NCBI GenBank assembly: GCA_013399015.1
Contig: VWZX01008270.1
Coordinates: forward strand, 358,001-422,000
DNA: 64,000 nucleotides
Reading direction: 5' to 3'
From: Galbula dea
Taxonomy: Eukaryota; Chordata; Aves; Piciformes; Galbulidae
Shown here: positions 24,101 to 37,600 of the stretch, piece by piece
Layout: each line of letters begins with the position of its first letter
How positions within the stretch are numbered: position 1 is the first letter of the stretch
The notes under the pieces: model-generated
What the model was told of the DNA's origin: nothing
What the model saw: the letters and a program-made list of their open reading frames with translations, nothing else
Database searches by the model: none
Translations under genes and position numbers: made by a program

Positions 24101-27100
24101 AAATTAGAGGGTAGAAGACACCTGGTTTTCTTTCCAAAACAGCAGCAAAATGAATGGAATAGATGCTGCACTAATAGCTTTCTATAGCAAAGCTCTTAAG
24201 TTCCAATAAAGTACTTAGTAATTTCTTGTAAGTCTCAATTATTTACTTTAGTATGAACAGCAACTTTAGAGTTTAATTCTAGAGGGAGTGAACAACAATT
24301 TTTTAAACCACTCAAGAAGAGCAGGAAAAACATTTGAGCACTGATTTGTCGAATTCTCATCAGAAAATCTTCAATGGTTTCAAGACATCTTTCCCATACT
24401 CCAAATTATTTGAGATCACAGACTGCTCTGAATGGAAGACTGACAACATTTGCTTGGTTGCTTTTTGTGAGAAAATGACAGCATGTGAAGCATAGAAAAT
24501 GAAAATTTTCTTAAGTGCTTACTCCCATTCCCTACCCACTCATGAATACAAAAGAAAAGTGAAGATGGAGCTGCAAACATCAAAATCTAGTGCAGTCTAT
24601 TCTGGGAACCTTTTATAGCATAAGTAAAAGTGTAATTAAATAATGACTTCATTTCAGCAGGATCCCATGATAAGAATCAATAGTCAGGCCACTGATCTTG
24701 CATTAATTTGCCCTTACATCACCACTAAATCTTGTCACAGTCACACTTCCATGACACCCTGAATTAACCTTGACTATAACCTTGGCTTTAAAATAGAAGC
24801 TTTTTTTTTTCTTTCCCACTCCAAAGGCTTCAGTAGATACTTTCTGGGATTAACCATATTCAGAAGAATTCACATGTACAAGATTTCAACTCTGGACAGT
24901 GTAACAGGTGTAACAATTTTTGCCCAAAAATGTCTTCCACACCATAATGAAAGCTGTTACATGTTTAACTTACCTAAGTCTTTGCTGAAAAACTATTTCC
25001 TTTCACTTTAAGCCTTGCATAGTCCTTGGAAGTAAATACTGCATTTTGGTCTTAGTCATAAATCCAAAAATGTGTTAGGAAACACAACATACAAAGATAC
25101 AAAGAAAACAAACCAGACATGCCTAAAATGTTACAATATTATTTGCAAGCTTTTTGGCCTGCTGTTGACATGTATCTTTGTTTTTTTCATTTGCAAAGAA
25201 CTTTCTGATCTGCAAGATGTCTAGCAACACCTGCAATACATTTTCATTTTGCCTGAATTATATTTGCTGGCTGAGACTTTGTGCTCCTGTAAATAAAAAG
25301 GGCTTCCTGCTCCTTACATCTTTTTGCAGATTTACTAAAAAATGAATTGCTTCAGAAAATTTTGTGGATAGTATTTTACAGCTTTAAAACCATATGAATG
25401 CAAGCATAAAGCAGCTCCCTGTCCAGACTGATAGACTGGGATTTATGGAAAGACAGCATTTTCACTTCAGGGTTTATTAAGAAATGAAAAGCCACAATGA
25501 ATCTTTACCATTCTGAAAATACAAAATGTGCTCTTTCAATCTTGTCTAAAGATTTCATATTATGTCATTTCTTCTCTGGTGATACTTCATTAAGTTGCAC
25601 AGAAAACTCATTATCCTCCCTCTCTGAAAAAGTCAATACCATAACTGGATCTTTTTATTAAAAGAATCAGTTTCAGATTCTTTTCTTTCCTGGAGGTTTA
25701 GAAGCAACCTGGCCTTTTGGAGCTTGATGTGCCCTACCTTCCCATATGAGATCCATGGAGGGCCCTGTACTACATATTACAGCCCATCTTGATCCCAGGG
25801 CCAGATCCAAACAGGTTGCCTTCAGCAAGATACTGAATTGTTTTCTGCCTTTTACTAGGAAATGAGACAGCCAGCTGGTTACCTAAAAGGTGCCTTAATT
25901 TTCAGAGTCAGCATCGGTCCCTGAAGATCAGCATTCAGACTGCAAAGATGGCACCAACAGAACAGAGGCATATGGAGATTGAAGGGTTTGGTATTGTAGT
26001 TGGTAGTTTACATGGGGTTGGTAGCTTACATTCCTGGGTCTATGTGTTGTGAAACATGGAAATGCAAAATGTGCTGACATAATTTTTCACATCATCAGGT
26101 AATTTTTCATCATAATGCCTGTAGCAAAGAACTCACTTATGAGGAGTGAAAGGAAGTTTAGTATCTTGTTTGTTTAGGCTTCCTTCATGAGTTTTATTCA
26201 TAGCAGTTTTATCTGGTATCATACTATTTCAGACAGTTTGAAAGTATAAATATCAGTATAAATAAATGAAAGAACAGCACTTTTTAAGAAACTCAGGGAC
26301 TTGGTAGTGCTCAGGTATTGGTAGCTACTACCACTCCAAGGTGCACTGCTGTGTTTACATCCAACTCTCACAGTACTGCACACAAGCCAATGTCAAAGTA
26401 ATCGTATAACTCCAGTCTTTTATTTTGTGGAGCTTCCCTAATACTCATTACTAATTTATTCTTCTAAATTTGAATTTGCAAAACTAAGCAAATAGAAACC
26501 AGAATCCTGGCCAGGATCTACTGAATAATCCAAGCGACACAAAGTCCTGAGGGCAAATGAACAATTTTTTGAAAGTTTGTTTCATCCAGCATAATTTACA
26601 GTTTTATCACAATCTTCTAATTAGCAGTAATATGTTCCTTTTTAACCATTTGTTTTGTTTTCCTATATTCAAGGACACTCAGACACAAGAGAAGGCAACA
26701 GCTTAACAAGAAACTGGTACAACATTCCTAGTCTAAATGTATTTATAGAAAAGTCACTGCCATACAGATCCATACTTATTTCCATCTTAATCTTCATGCA
26801 TATGAATTGTGGGGTTTTTGTATGACTTAAGAAAAGATTTATCCTTGTTAAGTAACTGGACAATACTTCTATAAAATTCAGTTTTACCATTATAATAAAA
26901 GCATGATACTGAGCGCTAAAGCTTAATCTACTCTACAGTATTATTTAACATCCATATAAAAAACTGAGAGCACTGCAGGGACAGTTTAAGCTGACAGGTC
27001 AGCATTACACGTGCTTTGTCCATTTCCTTATTGCAAAACATCCAAACATGAAAGGACCATTTTACAGCACTCTCAGTACTTAGCTGACATTAGCTGCTTG

Positions 27101-29085
27101 TATTAGTTCAGTGAGGGAAATGAAACAAAGCAAAATCAAGTAACATTGACATAATGTCAGCAAGTTAGTGCCTGTCATTTCATCTTCACAGTGCTCAGGG
27201 TACCCAGCATCACTAAGAAGAATCAAGCAACAACAAAATATTGCCACTGATGAGTCACCACAAAAGTGCTCTAAAAAGCTATATCATACCCCATTTTGGT
27301 TTTGATTTTGACATTATTGTATGGTGGAGAAGATACAGACAGGGAAGTCTACTTGTACACAGGATGAGGTAAGAGTTAAAGAAAAAAGCATTCCGTGTTC
27401 CATACTAGGAAACTAACTGCATTTTTTTCCTGGAAGCTAATGAGACAAAGCTAATATCTGCTTGTCCTTCATCCCGTAACACGCTTATTACAAAACCACT
27501 ATTCAAATTACATTCACATCTTATTAGACAACAGATGGTCTTATATAAATTCATTGGTTAATTCAGGTTTATGATTTCCTATTAATAAAGTCACAACAAT
27601 GAATCAAACCTTCCTAGAACTCTTCATAAAGGCAACCATGTTATGCAGCTAATGACTGCTATTCAGCAAGAAGCAACAAACATATGGAAAACTCATTTGT
27701 TTAAAAAGTGTTACTGCAGCTCCTTATGAATCTTTGTTATTGTCTGCTGTAAACACACTTCTACCTCTGATAGATGCCAGAGTCTATTTTACCTTGCTAA
27801 TCCATTTTCCCATCTCCCTTTCCCATCCTTTCCTGCAATGCCTTTTTGCTTGTGGCCTGGAGATCAGGTTCACTGAAACAAATGTACTGCACTCTTCACA
27901 GGGCTCACATACCCCTGGTTTCTCTTAAGAGAGCTAGAGCTCTCCTGGAAGCTAACATGCAGTTACAGTGCTAGATGCTATTTCAGAGATTTCCTTCTGA
28001 ATAAAATGTGGTGGCTGTATAAGCAGGCTAACCAATAACAGCAGTGTATTTTAAAAAGCTGCAAGCCCATGACAAAAAACCTAGGGCAAACTCTGCCAGA
28101 CATTGAAATGCCTTGAATACACAGCTGGCTCACTTTGTACATAGCTTCCAGTATTTGATTTCCTTTATGTTTATGACATGAATTTGTTGGCCATGCTCAG
28201 ACACGAAGATTAGCAATAAGGCTGGACTTTTTCACACCTAGTCTCAAAAATAAGACTAGTTCTTAACACAAATTAATACTTCATTTGTGCTTAGAGAGAT
28301 CACTGAGACTGAACCAGTTGTGGTCAGAGGGATCTGCCCTGACTGAGGTCTCCTTGTGGCAGAGTCATCAGACAATCGACTTTGGTTGCAATGGACCACT
28401 GTTTTGAGTGAGCTATTTTTCTAGGGTTGACATGAACTATTGACGAATGCTTGAGCCTGAGCACAGTTGGAAGTTAATGTCAAAGGTGATGATGCAACAG
28501 AAGTCTTCATTGGGTCTGGAAGCTAGAATAGCTGTGACTGAAATCAGACCTTCAACATCCAGTAATATTTCTTGATTCAAAGACAATTAACCAGGAAGCA
28601 GTTGCAAAAATTATTGAGAAATCCTAAAAGAAGAATTGAAAAAACACTTGATAGTTGACCCTCCCAGACTTTTTATAGGTTAGATTCCCAAGTGGTAATA
28701 CCTTCCAAGTGATTAAAATAACAGCTATACTATACACATCAATGCTCACATCTCATAATCATCCTATGTAGAAAAGAAAGAGTTGTGACAAGAAAGGACA
28801 CAAGTTTTAAAAGATAAACAGAACCCTGCTAGTAGTATTTGTTTGCTACAGGTGTATTATGAAGTCCTCATGCAGAAGATGACCACCAGAAGTGACAAAC
28901 ATCTTTTAGGAATGAAATTCTGACCCATGTAAATTTGACATGAAGACATCACATGGCCTCAAAGCCAGACTGTCACCTCCATTTGGAAGATCTCCTAAGC
29001 TGTTAAAAAAGACCTCCGAAGATAAATGATTAAGGCAGAAGACCCACTTGAGTCAAAGGGGAATACATCCTCAGGATTGGACAAA
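24101..29085. other. Intronic stretch, no gene seen
   Basis: AT-rich sequence with a small inverted repeat at 27929-27944 (gagagct, 2-bp spacer, agctctc). No exon, RNA gene or mobile element was recognised. Confidence 0.6.
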
Positions 29086-29091
29086 GTAGTC
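29086..29091. repeat. Left target-site duplication of the solo LTR
   Basis: GTAGTC directly precedes the TG of the LTR and is repeated exactly at 29562-29567 directly after its terminal CA. Six base pairs is the duplication length made by alpha- and betaretrovirus-type integrases. Confidence 0.85.
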
Positions 29092-29403
29092 TGTGGGAGA
29101 ACGCCCGGATTACAAGAAGTGGAAGGAGAACATCTAGAACCAGGATTTTACGGTGGCTTCTTCCCAGGATCACCACACCTGGAGCTGCACGAGTTCTCCC
29201 GCGGGTTGCGAAACTCTTGTACGGTTTTTTCTTATAAGCCTCTGTTACCCCTTCCCTAGTCCACGTGGACCCCCTGGGCGGCGACATGTTGCCTTCCCCC
29301 TTGAACCAGTCCCCTGCCCCTGTCGAACCTCATTGGCTACACTCCCTTCTTCCTGTGTTACCCCCCAATCACATTCCCTTTTGTTAAACCCTTCCTGGGG
29401 GAG

Positions 29404-29410
29404 TATAAAA
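29404..29410 (+). promoter_or_regulatory. TATA box of the solo LTR
   Basis: The tataaaa motif sits in a GC-rich context (gagtataaaagccccggg). Transcription would start about 25-30 bp downstream, near 29435-29441, marking the U3/R boundary. Confidence 0.7.
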
Positions 29411-29425
29411 GCCCCGGGAGGTTTG

Positions 29426-29431
29426 AATAAA
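29426..29431 (+). terminator. Polyadenylation signal of the solo LTR
   Basis: AATAAA lies only about 16 bp after the TATA box, probably still in U3 just upstream of the cap site. That arrangement is typical of retroviruses with a very short R region. Candidate CA cleavage positions occur near 29460. Confidence 0.65.
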
Positions 29432-29561
29432 TCACTTTTCGCCCCTGGACCTCAGAGACTACACTTGTGATTCTTTCCACCCCAAGGAGGGAAGGTGCTC
29501 ACAGGAGAACATCATCTCAGAGACACAGCTGGCGGGGAGTCACCAGGAATCAATCCTGTCA

Positions 29562-29567
29562 GTAGTC
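29562..29567. repeat. Right target-site duplication of the solo LTR
   Basis: GTAGTC is identical to the word at 29086-29091 and abuts the LTR's terminal CA. Because the pair is perfect, the two LTR ends are defined to the base. Confidence 0.85.
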
Positions 29568-32500
29568 CTGTAGTTATGTATGGTTATGGAGATGCATTTT
29601 CTTACACACATTCTAACCACCTACACATACACACAAACATGCAGAGCCTTTTTTCTTTTGTGCTGAGTGTTGTTTTTCATTAACATCATTATTTATTTAC
29701 ATTAGCTTTCAGAAGAGATGATGGTGTGCAGGAAAGGAAAAGAATTTTGAACACAGTACAATTTTTCATTTATATTAGACAATTCATATGATATCTCATG
29801 AAGAAGATAAACAATTTCACTTTGTTGAAGTGAAATACAGTTATATTTCAAAGAAGAGAAAAACAATTTGCAAATTTTGAGCTTTGTCTGTAGAGTGCTA
29901 CTGTATATATTTAGTCATCTTATTTAACAGGCTTAATTTCTTCAAATTCTCTGGCATGATAACAGTTTCTCTCTAGTGTTATTTAATTTAAATTTTATTT
30001 TCTTTATACTTGATGCCAAGTTTTGTGCTTTTTTGATTATCGTTTTTAAATGATGAGCACAAAGTGGGCATTAAGAGAACCAGATGATAAATTACAAGCT
30101 ATTCATAAAACTACAATTGCTAATTATGTGAATAATTCAGCTAGACCTGTGGGGAAAGGTTTAAAAACAAACAAATAAACCAAAACAAAACCTGAAAAAA
30201 CAACTAAGAACCCTAAAAAAAATGAATCTTTGGGTGATATCAAAACAAGCAGGGATCTAACAAGTCCTATTAACTTGCATCAAACAGATTGACTATGCCC
30301 TTCTGAAACCTAGGTGGGTAAATTTAAGAATCTAAATATGGGATTAAGACTTTATAATCAGTCTTCTATAATGAAAACTAAACTAGAGGAAAAAAAAATC
30401 CAGTACTTCATTTTTATGCCTTGGAAAAGGAATTTAATGCTTTATAGAACTTCAAAATAGAACTATTATTTAAAGGTGCAAGAATATCACAGCAAAAAGC
30501 AATACACAGAATCTCCTCTAGACAACTGAGAAAATATCCAATAGAAATACCACATAAAGTTACAGTAAGAGGAAGACCACTTCTGTCTAAATACTTCTCT
30601 GCTGCTTTATGCTTTAAGGGTACAATATCTGGTGCAATAGGCAAATGCAACCTTAACAGTCAACTGCCTTGAAAGCTTTCATGCTTTTAGAGTGCAATGA
30701 ACTGTACTATAATAGAGGTTACTATAATGCACACAGGCAAAGCAGTTTTGAGAGTGATATAACCCATTGTGATACCACAAAGTTCATAACAATTCCCTGA
30801 AAAAGAAGAGAAATAAAGCAGTAGAAGAAGGGATTGTGTATATAGGAGGTAAGTGATCAATGACAACAGTGTGGGAATGTAACAAGAAGTAAAAAAATAG
30901 CTTGCAGAGAAGTGAAACTGTTATATAGTTGTAGGGGTGAATAGTTCGGCTGCAGTGTGTGCAGACTTACACAGTTAGCTGGTTTTGTCTAGAATGTCTT
31001 CCATCTATCTTTGTCCAAATCAAACAACCCACCCCTCTTGCCTATCTGAGGATCTTCACTGAAAAGCCTTCTTCAAGTTACAGCAGCGGAACTGAAACTC
31101 CTGGATGCTCTTTTGACAACTCTTTCAGTGCTGTTTTCACAAGGAAATGTCTTGTACATATATAAGGATGTTTTGGGGTGGGAGATGGAAAAGTTAGTGC
31201 TCATTATGTTTTAAGGTAGCAGTAGGCCAATTAGGCACCAGAAAATGGGCTAGGGAGCAATTAAACATACAGTACTTGCCTTGAGCCACAAGCATCTTTA
31301 GAATTATTTTCAAACAGCTCAAACAACTCCTCATTCCTGTCAATGTCTCATAGAAATAAAAAGCTTATTCAACTTTCTTAATTTCAAAGAATTTAATTTT
31401 TTAACAGGTAATTCTTTTATATTAATGTAGTTCTGAAGTAATTCTGAAGAGTTTTGCCTTTCTGTCCAGAAGACAGGCTGATGAGCTCTCTTCCACAGTG
31501 GGAATGTAAGTCGGAATTGCACTGCATGAAATTACACTTGCCTAAGCTTATCGGAGGAACCACCTGAAAATGACTTACAACTCAATTTGTTGAGAAAAAA
31601 AATAGGGAAGAATTCTGGAATGTTGAAATGAATCTTTCCTGCTTTGAAGTTTCTGGATAGTCTTTTACAGTACAATAAAATAAAATAAAATAAAGATTAA
31701 ACTTTTCTGTAAATTAGAAATTTATTGATAGGTGGCTGTTTTCTACTCTTTCCAAATTATAAGTTAAGGAATATATTTTTAGGGTATTTTATTGAAAATA
31801 CGTATTTCCATGAAAAATACTAAGGCTAAAGACAAAAAATACTTTCGTCATCTAGTACATATCCTTGAGAATCTGGATTTTTCTTCTCAATGCAAATCCC
31901 CTTGATTCCTTTCCTGCAGGAAGAAGTTATTCGCTCATCATGTCTGAAAGGCTAGTACAAAGCTAGATATGAATGTTAACGTATGAAAAAAAGGTTCCTT
32001 TTCTGAATTATATTTTTCTACCTAGTTTTTATCCCATTTTGACAATTATGAAATCCTCTCCTCTTTCTGCTTCAAATTTAGCTTTTCACATTAAACACTT
32101 GTATTTAGCATAGCTAGTAAACTTATGCTCATTTAGACTTCGACTTTCTGGGACTTTGTTTCGTTGCTGTCATGGTAGGGGAACTGTGTGTGTTTTTTCA
32201 GTAGAAAAAAAACACCTTGCTGAGTTTTACTCACTTAAATATGCAGAAAAAAGAGACAAAGTGTATCCCCAAAAGGGTTTGGGTATTTCCAAGACTGAGG
32301 CTGTTTGGACTGTGGTCCAGTGGATCTTATCGCTTTTATAATTAGTGTGCTTAGCTAAGGTGAAAAAAGTGGAGTGAATCTAAATTGTCAAGTGATTAAT
32401 TCTTTTGCCCACTTTCACCAATTCTAGTGAAGATGATGAAAATGTGAAACATCACATCCACTGTGGTGTCCATGCAGAGGCTAAGGTGCCAATTCTGGCT

Positions 32501-34582
32501 TGTCAGGAAAGGTTCTTGTGTTCATGAGTGGCTGGCTGAGCTGCAGCCACTAGCACATGCAAAGGGAAACATCTCTGTGCTGTGTTTCTGCCCATGTAAA
32601 ATAACTACATAATAACAATCTCCAACTTGCCCACATAAAAGAAAATAGTGTTTCATGGCAATCTTCATCTCCTTCTTATTCAATCTGTTTTACCAGAATA
32701 GTACACTTGCTGTATAATTAAGATAACTTGTTTTATCCATGGAAGTCTTTGTCATGTTTACACGAACTGACACAAAAGTCACATAAGAAAGAAAGGAAAA
32801 AAATTACACATCAAACATATCTATTTGGACTAAAACAATGTTTTTCTAGAGTGCAAAGGTACAAATGACAAAGTCAATTCAAATTGCAGAAAGAAAAGGC
32901 TACTTTACAAAAAGCACTAACTAAAACAAGCTTAATAACAAATCCTTAAGGCTGAGGGGAAAAAAGAGAGGCTTTATTTCTATCAAGGTATAGAATGGGT
33001 TGCATCAGCTTGGGCTTTCTTTTTGTGACACCAAAGCCAAGACATTTTTTCTGTGCACTCAATGCTTTTGCAGGCTCATACATCATCACTGCCCCATATG
33101 AATGCTTTCCTGGTACAAACATGACCTTGTGCTCCAAAGCTGCCATCTCCTGAAAGCAAAGTTTTCACTGCTTCCTTAAAGATGATCATGAACTGTGCAA
33201 ATCAAATCAGATGTAAAAAAAAGATGTGTATATTTCATTGCTCCAAATCATCATATGTTGTGCTTCCTGAAAATGTGAGCTGCTATGCTTTTATCACAAG
33301 GTCAAGGGTACCTACACAGTATTGTTTGACAAAGCAAATGGGACTTGGAAAAATAATAGTAAAGCAACTATGCATGGCAACATGATCTGATTTTTGTCCT
33401 AATTTTAGTAGAACTGCTAATTAAAACAATGCAAAATAATGTTTAGATGTTAATCCTAATTAGTGGCAGAATAACTGAAAAGTAACCTCTTGTTATAAAG
33501 GTTGGTGTTTTTAATGTTTTGTTCCAAGTGTCAGAAGCTTCTTGATAGCACTGCAGCACAGAGTATATTGCACACTGTTATTAAGAAAATAATTTCTTTT
33601 TTTTTTTGCTAGTTTAATCAAAGAAGCAGTGAAATTTGCTACTACAATTCTTTTGGAAGGTGGAACTGTGTTCACTTAGTAACAGGAACCTTGATGCTGT
33701 AGAACATCAACTTTGGACATGCTTTATGACCTTAAGAATGACTTACCAAAATTTCCTTCCTTATACTAAGCAGCATTGCCCTTCAAAAATACAATCAAAT
33801 CATTAGAAAACTGAAATGATATTAAATTCCCATCACTTAAGGGTAAAAATTTATAAATATGAACACCTTGAACAGAGAGAAAAAATTAATGGTTTTAATT
33901 TAATTACTTCTACATGGAACAACTATTTCCATGACAATTTTAACTTTGAAAAATCTAACTTGTCTTTCAGACCATTCCAAATCAGAATGTCATCATATCA
34001 AATTTCTACTGACCAAACAAAATGAGTTATCTGCTTACACAGCTTCAACTACCACTCTGACATAGAAAAGAGTGAAACGAAAGAATGTCTATACTTAGTG
34101 AAGTTTAAATGACAATGAAGAAAAAGCTGAACGGGCTTCAATCAGGATCAGTAATCCCTTGAGGGCCACTGACAATTACATTTAATATGTTAATGCTATT
34201 ACATTACATGAAATTTTCTATTCTGCCCATAAAGGTCTTGTTAACAGTAATTAAATGTTAAGACATTCAGCCCTGTAAAGAAAAGAGACACAGTGAAATT
34301 ATTATCACTAGAATCAGTGGAGGAATTTTTTAATTAGTGTTCGAATAGAAAAAGATTGAATTCCCACTACCCAGGGACAACAAGGCTGATCAGATCTCTC
34401 TTAAATTACATGCAATCTTATGTTCTTTATTAGAATTGCAAACATTTGTGTAAACCACTGGTTTTGCTACTCAATAGGTGACAAGAGTTGATACTATTCC
34501 CCCTCCTACTCTCAGTATGTTTTACACTGAAGAGCAGTGACTGTGCTGATAGCTTTAGAGATTTGTGTTTCAGCCCCTAGTG
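29568..34582. other. Intronic stretch, no gene seen
   Basis: A CA-rich patch lies at about 29604-29640 and an AATAA microsatellite at 31674-31694. No recognisable exon or RNA gene. The ORFs here are short and unrecognised. Confidence 0.6.
31674..31694. repeat. (AATAA)n microsatellite
   Basis: About four perfect aataa units in tandem, ending in aaag. Confidence 0.9.
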
Positions 34583-34643
34583 CTGGCCATCAGGCAGTTT
34601 CCTGAATGGGAGATCACCTGGAATTAGGTGAGTGGTAGGTCTT
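34583..34643 (+). repeat. Possible 5S rRNA-derived fragment or ancient SINE relic
   Basis: About 60 bp resembles the 3' half of 5S rRNA. It contains gaatgggagatcacctgg then aat, ggtg and gtaggtctt, in the same order as the 5S box C region and the terminal stem. The 5' half of 5S is not clearly recognisable. The source could be a 5S pseudogene or a SINE with a 5S-derived head (SINE3 / AmnSINE type). No tRNA-like or Deu-type segment could be identified downstream. Confidence 0.4.
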
Positions 34644-37600
34644 AAGTGCTGAGAAAAGACTGCTTGAGCAGCCCAAAAGATGACCCACTGGAGAGTGTGT
34701 GCTGCTTGCTGCTGTGGGTTGGTCTGCATGGGGTACAAGGCATGACTATCTTTAGTGTTATGGCACTGGGTCTTCTTTTCAAGTTGTTAAAGTTTATGGT
34801 TCTCAGTCATGGAGGTCTATGGAGTTTTGTTATAATGACAGGCATCATGTTCATGCAAACAGTTATCCAGTTCCATAAAGAATATGTTGATAACCTCTTA
34901 CAAATATTTTCTTTTTTTTCAAGACTGAAGTAGACTCTTTACGAAGAGCAAGCACTGGAATTACACAGCATGGCTTCCAATAAAGAATAATTGAATTCAG
35001 TCTATAAAACTAATTAAGATTGCCACAGCCTCTTTAGGATCCTAATGCTGCTTTTAATACTTGCTCATAGGATTTCACAAAACATCCATTTGCAATGAAA
35101 TTTATTTGCATAGATAAATGTATATCAGCTAATTTAAACACATAAAGAAAAATGAGGTCCACTTATTACTTAAGCTAGATAGAAACTTAAGAACAAATTA
35201 ATTCAGATTAATATTTAATGAGGTCCTAAATCAAAGCTGATGTGATGAGAATATAACTAGGAATAATCACCCTTATAGCATGCCAAGTGATCATTGTTCC
35301 TTAATATCTTAGCCTCAATTCCACAACATCTACCATCATACAGAAATACTTGCCAAATATTTGAAGCAAAACTCCAAGAAGTTAAGAAAGCAAAGTGCTA
35401 AATAAATACTGTAAATCATTTGCAGCATATCAGCTCAAAAGCTCATAATATCAAATTCTGGTCATAGCAGACAATTTCATCAAGCAATGGATAATCAATG
35501 CACAGTTTCAAATGTAAAAAGGAGAAGGATATATCATGGGAAAAATGTTAAACATTAGCTATATTTCATTTCTTTATGTATATATTTTACTCTTCTAATG
35601 CTTGGCCATAGTGACATGGAGTTTCTTTTTATTCTGTGCAGAAGAACAACAGGAAACTTTGGTCCACAGTTAAAAATGAGTCTGTTGTTGGATTCCCCAA
35701 GCATCTCCAGCTTCCAAAATGGTAATAGAATGGTTATACTTGGGAGGAAAGAAAAATGAATATACACTGGTAAAGTCTTTGTGAATCAATAGATAAACCA
35801 TATAACTCACTCTTTATGAGCAAACATGGAATCAGTGTATGTTACTGCCATCAAAATACAATTTCTTCATTTGATTTCAGTAATGATTATTAGTAATGAT
35901 AATCAAGATCTCATGGAATAGTATGCTAGTGACTTGTTATCCTAAAATTATCTTATACATCCTATAACTTCATCTTCAAAGACAGCTCAACTAACATTTG
36001 TGCAATGGTGGGAGAAGCATCCTTCTCCCTCTTCCCTGAGATCCCATTTATCTTTTCACATTTAAATCTAGACAAAAAACTATGAATGTTGTAACTACTG
36101 GACAGCTTGCAACTAGAAAAGAAAATGAGATAAAATGCTTGCCATGTTTTTACAACATAAGTGTTCCTTTCAGTCAACTCCTTTAATGATTTCTATATTT
36201 AGTTTCCTGAGCTATTTGCAAGAAAACTATACAAGTCCTGCATCTGCAGTTATGCCAGGTATCAGAGCCACCTCTTATAGATAAGCAGGAATTTGGCTAA
36301 CTCTTAAATGAAAGAAGTTGCACTATGTTATATATTAAGGTTTTCAAAGTTAGTTTGCAGAGAAGCTGAAGATACTAAGTCTTCTATAATGCATTTCAAC
36401 CAATAATTCTTAACTTCAAGTTGGTAGTGATTTGATGGGAAAGGATTAAGAAGCACTAAACTGTCAATTTCAGGTTACTTGACTAGAAATTACATAGCTG
36501 ATAGTGAAAGCTGTCTTCTTTTAGAGTTGGAGTTAAAATATGACTATTTATAATAAAAAATAATAACGATTAATAATAAAAGTCCACAGAGGCTGATGTA
36601 TCTCATAACACTAACTGCCTACTTTTCCACCCTTACTAAGTATTCTGTAGTAGTAGTCCCATCTGTGGAAAACTGAAAGGATTTAAATCGCTTTTAATGT
36701 TAGCATTTCTACCACTGTAGGATTTGTTTCTGGAAAAAACCCCACAAATATAGGAAATGACATTTTGTACAAATTCTGGACAGAGCTTTCCAAAAGTTAT
36801 TTTAAAATTCCTTAAGCAGAATCCATGGAAACAAAGGATTAATTCAGCAGGACTGAGAAAGAAAATCTTGCCCTGTGATCCACATCTTCCCATTTTCCTT
36901 GGGCAATGAGGACTGCTCATCCTTCTATCCATGGAAAAGCCAAGCAAAACAATTATTCTCTAAGAGCAAGAAGCCTGAAAAAGGAGATTATAAATTGCAG
37001 TGCCAATTTCTGGAAATCTTAAGGTCTCCATATACAGCATAAAAACCTGTTCTATACAAAGTTATCAGACAGTAAAGCTTGTGCCATTTGAGATGATCAG
37101 TCTCTCCCTGATTGTTGTCATAATGTTACTGACGAAGTGGATGGCAGGAAAACCAGCAAGTGAGTGAAGTTTTTATACACAACGCAATAACTTATAGGCT
37201 GTGAAACTTGTTTTAAAACAAAAAATTTCCTCTGGCTCAAGTCACATATTTGCCAACACAAAGATCTAGTGTTCCTGCTTGCTTCTGGTTCCAGTATTTT
37301 GACGGTGTTACAGCTCCAATACTAACACAACTTCCTTTTAAGTGAAGATAAATAGAGCTAGAAGAGAAGGGGAACTGAAATTTCCCCTTCTAAGTGAATC
37401 CAGGATGCCATACATCTTGGAACAGTACTGACTTCATTCTGTCTTGCCCCTCTGATCTTCCACTCTGAGCAGTTGCTTCAGTCCAAAATGATCCATGTGG
37501 CACAAACTACCTCCTATATAGCTGATGCAATTAGTGGCAGCAGAAAAATAATCCTCTTTTTATTTCATCAATTGTTTTACAATCTCTAAGCAAATGAATG

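Larger units (their letters stand above)
29092..29561 (+). mobile_element. Solo LTR of an endogenous retrovirus (470 bp)
   Basis: The element begins TGTGGGAGAACG and ends AATCCTGTCA, giving canonical TG...CA termini. It is flanked on both sides by the same 6-bp word, GTAGTC. It is richer in GC and CpG than the surrounding intron. A TATA box (tataaaa, 29404-29410) lies about two thirds of the way through, followed by AATAAA at 29426-29431 and a T-rich and GT-containing stretch downstream. This order defines U3-R-U5 on the plus strand. No retroviral internal sequence, primer-binding site or second LTR is present. It is therefore a solo LTR left by LTR-LTR recombination, opposite in direction to GPC6. 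Class II (alpha/beta-like) is inferred from the duplication length and the short TATA to poly-A spacing. The lineage name is unknown to me. Confidence 0.88.

Noticed and set aside
27929..27944. Small palindrome gagagct-ag-agctctc
   Set aside because: A 7-bp stem is common by chance and no context supports a function.
28300..28400. Less AT-rich segment considered as a CR1 5' or DNA-transposon fragment
   Set aside because: No motif, terminal repeat or coding match could be tied to a known family.
29153..29470. A 105-codon plus-strand ORF and an 85-codon minus-strand ORF (29030-29287)
   Set aside because: Both overlap the solo LTR. Their openness comes from the GC-rich LTR composition, not from a gene.
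29001..29503. Alternative LTR limits, starting at tgttaaaaaag (29001) and ending at gctcaca (29503)
   Set aside because: These ends have no target-site duplication, whereas 29092-29561 is flanked by perfect GTAGTC copies.
32946..33146. Minus-strand ORF MAALEHKVMFVPGKHSYGA, considered as a retrocopy
   Set aside because: No family recognised, no extension beyond 66 codons and no poly-A remnant.
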